Origin: Bacillota bacterium
GTDB taxonomy: Bacteria > Bacillota > Negativicutes > DSM-13327
NCBI GenBank assembly: GCA_017889585.1
Contig: JAGFZX010000024.1
Location: 1-46,065, forward strand
Direction: 5' to 3'
Length of the DNA: 46,065 bases
The notes under the pieces are model-generated. The model was not told where the DNA came from. It made no database searches and saw only the letters and a program-made list of their open reading frames with translations. The position numbers and the translations under genes are program-made. Positions 44,461 through 46,065 of this stretch are shown here, piece after piece; the stretch's first letter is position 1, and each line of letters starts with the position of its first letter.

Positions 44461-45180
44461 ATGAGTGCTGATCAACGTTTAATAGTCGCTATAGATGTTA
44501 ATACAATGGAAAAAGTGCAGGAATTGGTAGAAGTTTTAGGAGATAGTGTTAGTTACTATAAAGTTGGCATGGAGCTGTTTTATAGTGTGGGCAGTCAGGT
44601 CATCAGTTACCTATGTGCACAAGGCAAGGATGTATTTTTAGATTTAAAGTTACATGATATACCTAATACTGTCGGGCAAAGTTTAGCTGCACTGACTGGT
44701 CTGGGCATATCGATGCTTAATGTACATGCTTCAGGTGGTCCTGCCATGATGGCGACTGCTGCTCAAGCTGTTAAAAATAAAGCGGAGGCTATGGGAATTG
44801 AACGTCCTAAGCTGATTGCTGTTACGGTTTTAACAAGTATTAACAGCGGTGAATGGAATACTCTTGGTTACAACTTAGATTTGTCAAAACAAGTGGTACA
44901 CTTAGCACGGCTAGCACAATGTGCAGGTCTAGATGGTGTGGTGGCTTCTCCTCAGGAGGCAGAGCAAATCCGCGCTGCATGTGGTGATGAATTTATCATT
45001 GTTACACCTGGAATAAGACCTAGCGGCGCTGCCATTAATGATCAAAGTCGTATTGCGACACCTGCTGGCGCTCTGAAAAATGGAGCTCATCATTTAGTTA
45101 TCGGGCGGCCTATTACGGCGGCACAAGATCCACGGCAAGCAGTGCAAGCTATTTTACAAGAAATGAGGGATAGGACATGA
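44461..45180 (+). CDS. pyrF: Orotidine 5'-phosphate decarboxylase
   Basis: This 239-residue enzyme makes UMP. The catalytic D-K-D cluster is in DLKLHDIPNT (D61, K63, D66), and the phosphate-binding TPGIRPSG loop is near residues 182-189. The ATG at 44461 has GGATGTGAT upstream; a TTG one codon earlier is possible. It starts 20 bp after pyrD, and its stop overlaps pyrE by 4 nt. Confidence 0.95.
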   Translation: MSADQRLIVAIDVNTMEKVQELVEVLGDSVSYYKVGMELFYSVGSQVISYLCAQGKDVFLDLKLHDIPNTVGQSLAALTGLGISMLNVHASGGPAMMATAAQAVKNKAEAMGIERPKLIAVTVLTSINSGEWNTLGYNLDLSKQVVHLARLAQCAGLDGVVASPQEAEQIRAACGDEFIIVTPGIRPSGAAINDQSRIATPAGALKNGAHHLVIGRPITAAQDPRQAVQAILQEMRDRT

Positions 45181-45749
45181 CGGAAGCAGAAGTAAGAGAG
45201 TTATTTGTAAAGACAGGGGCAATTTTAGAAGGCCACTTTTTATTGACCTCAGGGCTTCATAGTCCTTTATATGTAGAAAAATTTCAAGTACTTCAGTATC
45301 CTGAGCATACAGCAGCCTTATGTAAGGCTTTGGCAGCGCGCTTTGTGCAGGATAATGTTGAGCTAGTGATTGGTCCGATTACTGGGGGCATATTACTCGC
45401 CCATGAAGTGGGTAAAAATCTGGGGACCCGGGCTATTTTTACTGAACGCGAAAATGGCCAAATGACTTTGCGGCGTGGTTTTGTTATAAAACCTGGTGAA
45501 CGGGTGCTTATTGTTGAAGATATTATTACTACAGGTGGTTCGGTACAAGAGGTTGTCGATGTTGTACGCGCACATGGCGGTATACCAGTAGGGGTAGGAA
45601 TATTAGTTGATCGTAGTGGTGGTACTGTGGATTTTGGCATACCACATCAAGCATTGCTTCATCTTACTGTAGAGACGTATAGTAATGACGCGTGCCCGCT
45701 CTGCGCAAAGGGGCAACCGATCACTAAACGTGGTAGCCGTAAATTATAG
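45177..45749 (+). CDS. pyrE: Orotate phosphoribosyltransferase
   Basis: This 190-residue enzyme adds ribose phosphate to orotate. The PRPP-binding motif is VLIVEDIITTGGS (110-122). The C-terminus carries CPLCAKGQPITKRGSRKL, a two-cysteine tail typical of the Thermus-type PyrE subgroup. The start is coupled to pyrF by an ATGA overlap. No clear T-rich terminator follows; a weak hairpin lies near 45765-45791. Confidence 0.94.
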   Translation: MTEAEVRELFVKTGAILEGHFLLTSGLHSPLYVEKFQVLQYPEHTAALCKALAARFVQDNVELVIGPITGGILLAHEVGKNLGTRAIFTERENGQMTLRRGFVIKPGERVLIVEDIITTGGSVQEVVDVVRAHGGIPVGVGILVDRSGGTVDFGIPHQALLHLTVETYSNDACPLCAKGQPITKRGSRKL

Positions 45750-45824
45750 AAAAAGACGAAAATTCCTAAGAAAAAGTGGCTAGATCTTAGGTCATAAAAA
45801 AATATAGTTTCTATAAAAAAACTA

Positions 45825-45853
45825 TTGATATAATAACAGAGTTATGTTATTAT
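45825..45853 (+). promoter_or_regulatory. Promoter of the tRNA cluster
   Basis: TTGATA (45825-45830) and TATTAT (45848-45853) have a 17-bp spacer, about 34 bp before tRNA-Asp. Confidence 0.7.
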
Positions 45854-45886
45854 ATAGAAGTCGGTGATCGCAAGGCACGACAATGT

Positions 45887-45962
45887 GGCCCAGTAGTTTA
45901 GCGGTTAGAATGCCGCCCTGTCACGGCGGAGGTCGTCGGTTCAAATCCGATCTGGGTCGCCA
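45887..45962 (+). tRNA. tRNA-Asp (anticodon GTC)
   Basis: The acceptor GGCCCAG pairs with CTGGGTC with one G-T pair. The anticodon stem CCGCC/GGCGG holds CTGTCAC (anticodon GTC). CCA is encoded. Confidence 0.96.
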
Positions 45963-45969
45963 TCTATAT

Positions 45970-46044
45970 GCGGGAATAGCTCAGCGGTAGAGCATCGCCT
46001 TGCCAAGGCGAGGGTCGGGAGTTCGAATCTCCTTTCCCGCTCCA
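45970..46044 (+). tRNA. tRNA-Gly (anticodon GCC)
   Basis: The acceptor GCGGGAA pairs with TTCCCGC. The anticodon stem TCGCC/GGCGA holds TTGCCAA (anticodon GCC). CCA is encoded. It lies 7 bp after tRNA-Asp. Confidence 0.96.
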
Positions 46045-46045
46045 C

Positions 46046-46065
46046 AGGGGTATAGCTCAATTGGT
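46046..46065 (+). tRNA. Partial tRNA cut by the window end
   Basis: AGGGGTATAGCTCAATTGGT fits a tRNA 5' half: acceptor, U8, and a D-stem GCTC. The anticodon is outside the window. The acceptor start is like that of firmicute tRNA-Trp, so Trp is a guess only. Confidence 0.6.

Overview
The window looks like chromosome from a low-GC, endospore-forming, anaerobic Firmicute. An alpha/beta-type small acid-soluble spore protein, Spo0A-box and sigma-H-like sites before a sensor kinase, a perfect CIRCE element, a PyrR-type attenuator and a rubrerythrin all point that way. The mix resembles the Sporomusa/Pelosinus branch of the Negativicutes, but that placement is inference from gene content. Most genes have strong Shine-Dalgarno sites, and GTG and TTG starts are common.

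Layout. Positions 1-8.3 kb hold single genes and short units: a SAM methyltransferase (-), a GNAT acetyltransferase, a HelD-like helicase with an M50 membrane protease, a small protein made of Cys-X-Pro-Arg hexapeptides (-), a Cof-type HAD phosphatase, the SASP (-), and HtpX behind what reads as a yybP-ykoY (Mn2+) riboswitch with its own terminator. Positions 8.3-14.7 kb hold uracil-DNA glycosylase (-), an rlmN-tldD-tldE operon, a decayed MFS transporter fragment (-), a YgjP-like metallopeptidase (-) and two identical tRNA-Leu(CAA) genes (-). Positions 14.8-18.1 kb hold an unknown protein, a probable sporulation-linked PAS histidine kinase and an L,D-transpeptidase. Positions 18.2-24.6 kb form a polA-mutM-coaE-lytic transglycosylase-solute binding lipoprotein run, followed by tRNA-Leu(CAG) and tRNA-Leu(GAG).

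Positions 24.8-31.4 kb form a decayed accessory segment bounded by tRNA-Leu(GAG) with its terminator and a degenerate copy of the same ~140 bp. Inside are a large palindrome, an integrase tail, a broken IS3-type transposase, two tandem secreted paralogues of unknown function, a diguanylate cyclase, a histidine-kinase remnant, an EmrE-type transporter, and long stretches with little coding.

Positions 31.5-35.8 kb hold stress and envelope genes: rubrerythrin (-), CIRCE-controlled Hsp20, cyclophilin, a DUF4870-like membrane protein (-), a polysaccharide deacetylase (-), and small genes of 52 and 35 codons (-). Positions 35.9-45.75 kb hold the de novo pyrimidine operon pyrB-pyrC-carA-carB-pyrK-pyrD-pyrF-pyrE, with overlapping or very close genes behind a PyrR-type attenuator. 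The window ends in a tRNA cluster (Asp, Gly and the first bases of a third).

The best candidates for something undescribed are the CxPR hexapeptide protein (5182-5433), the Mn2+-riboswitch/htpX pairing, and the tRNA-bounded decayed island with its paired secreted proteins.
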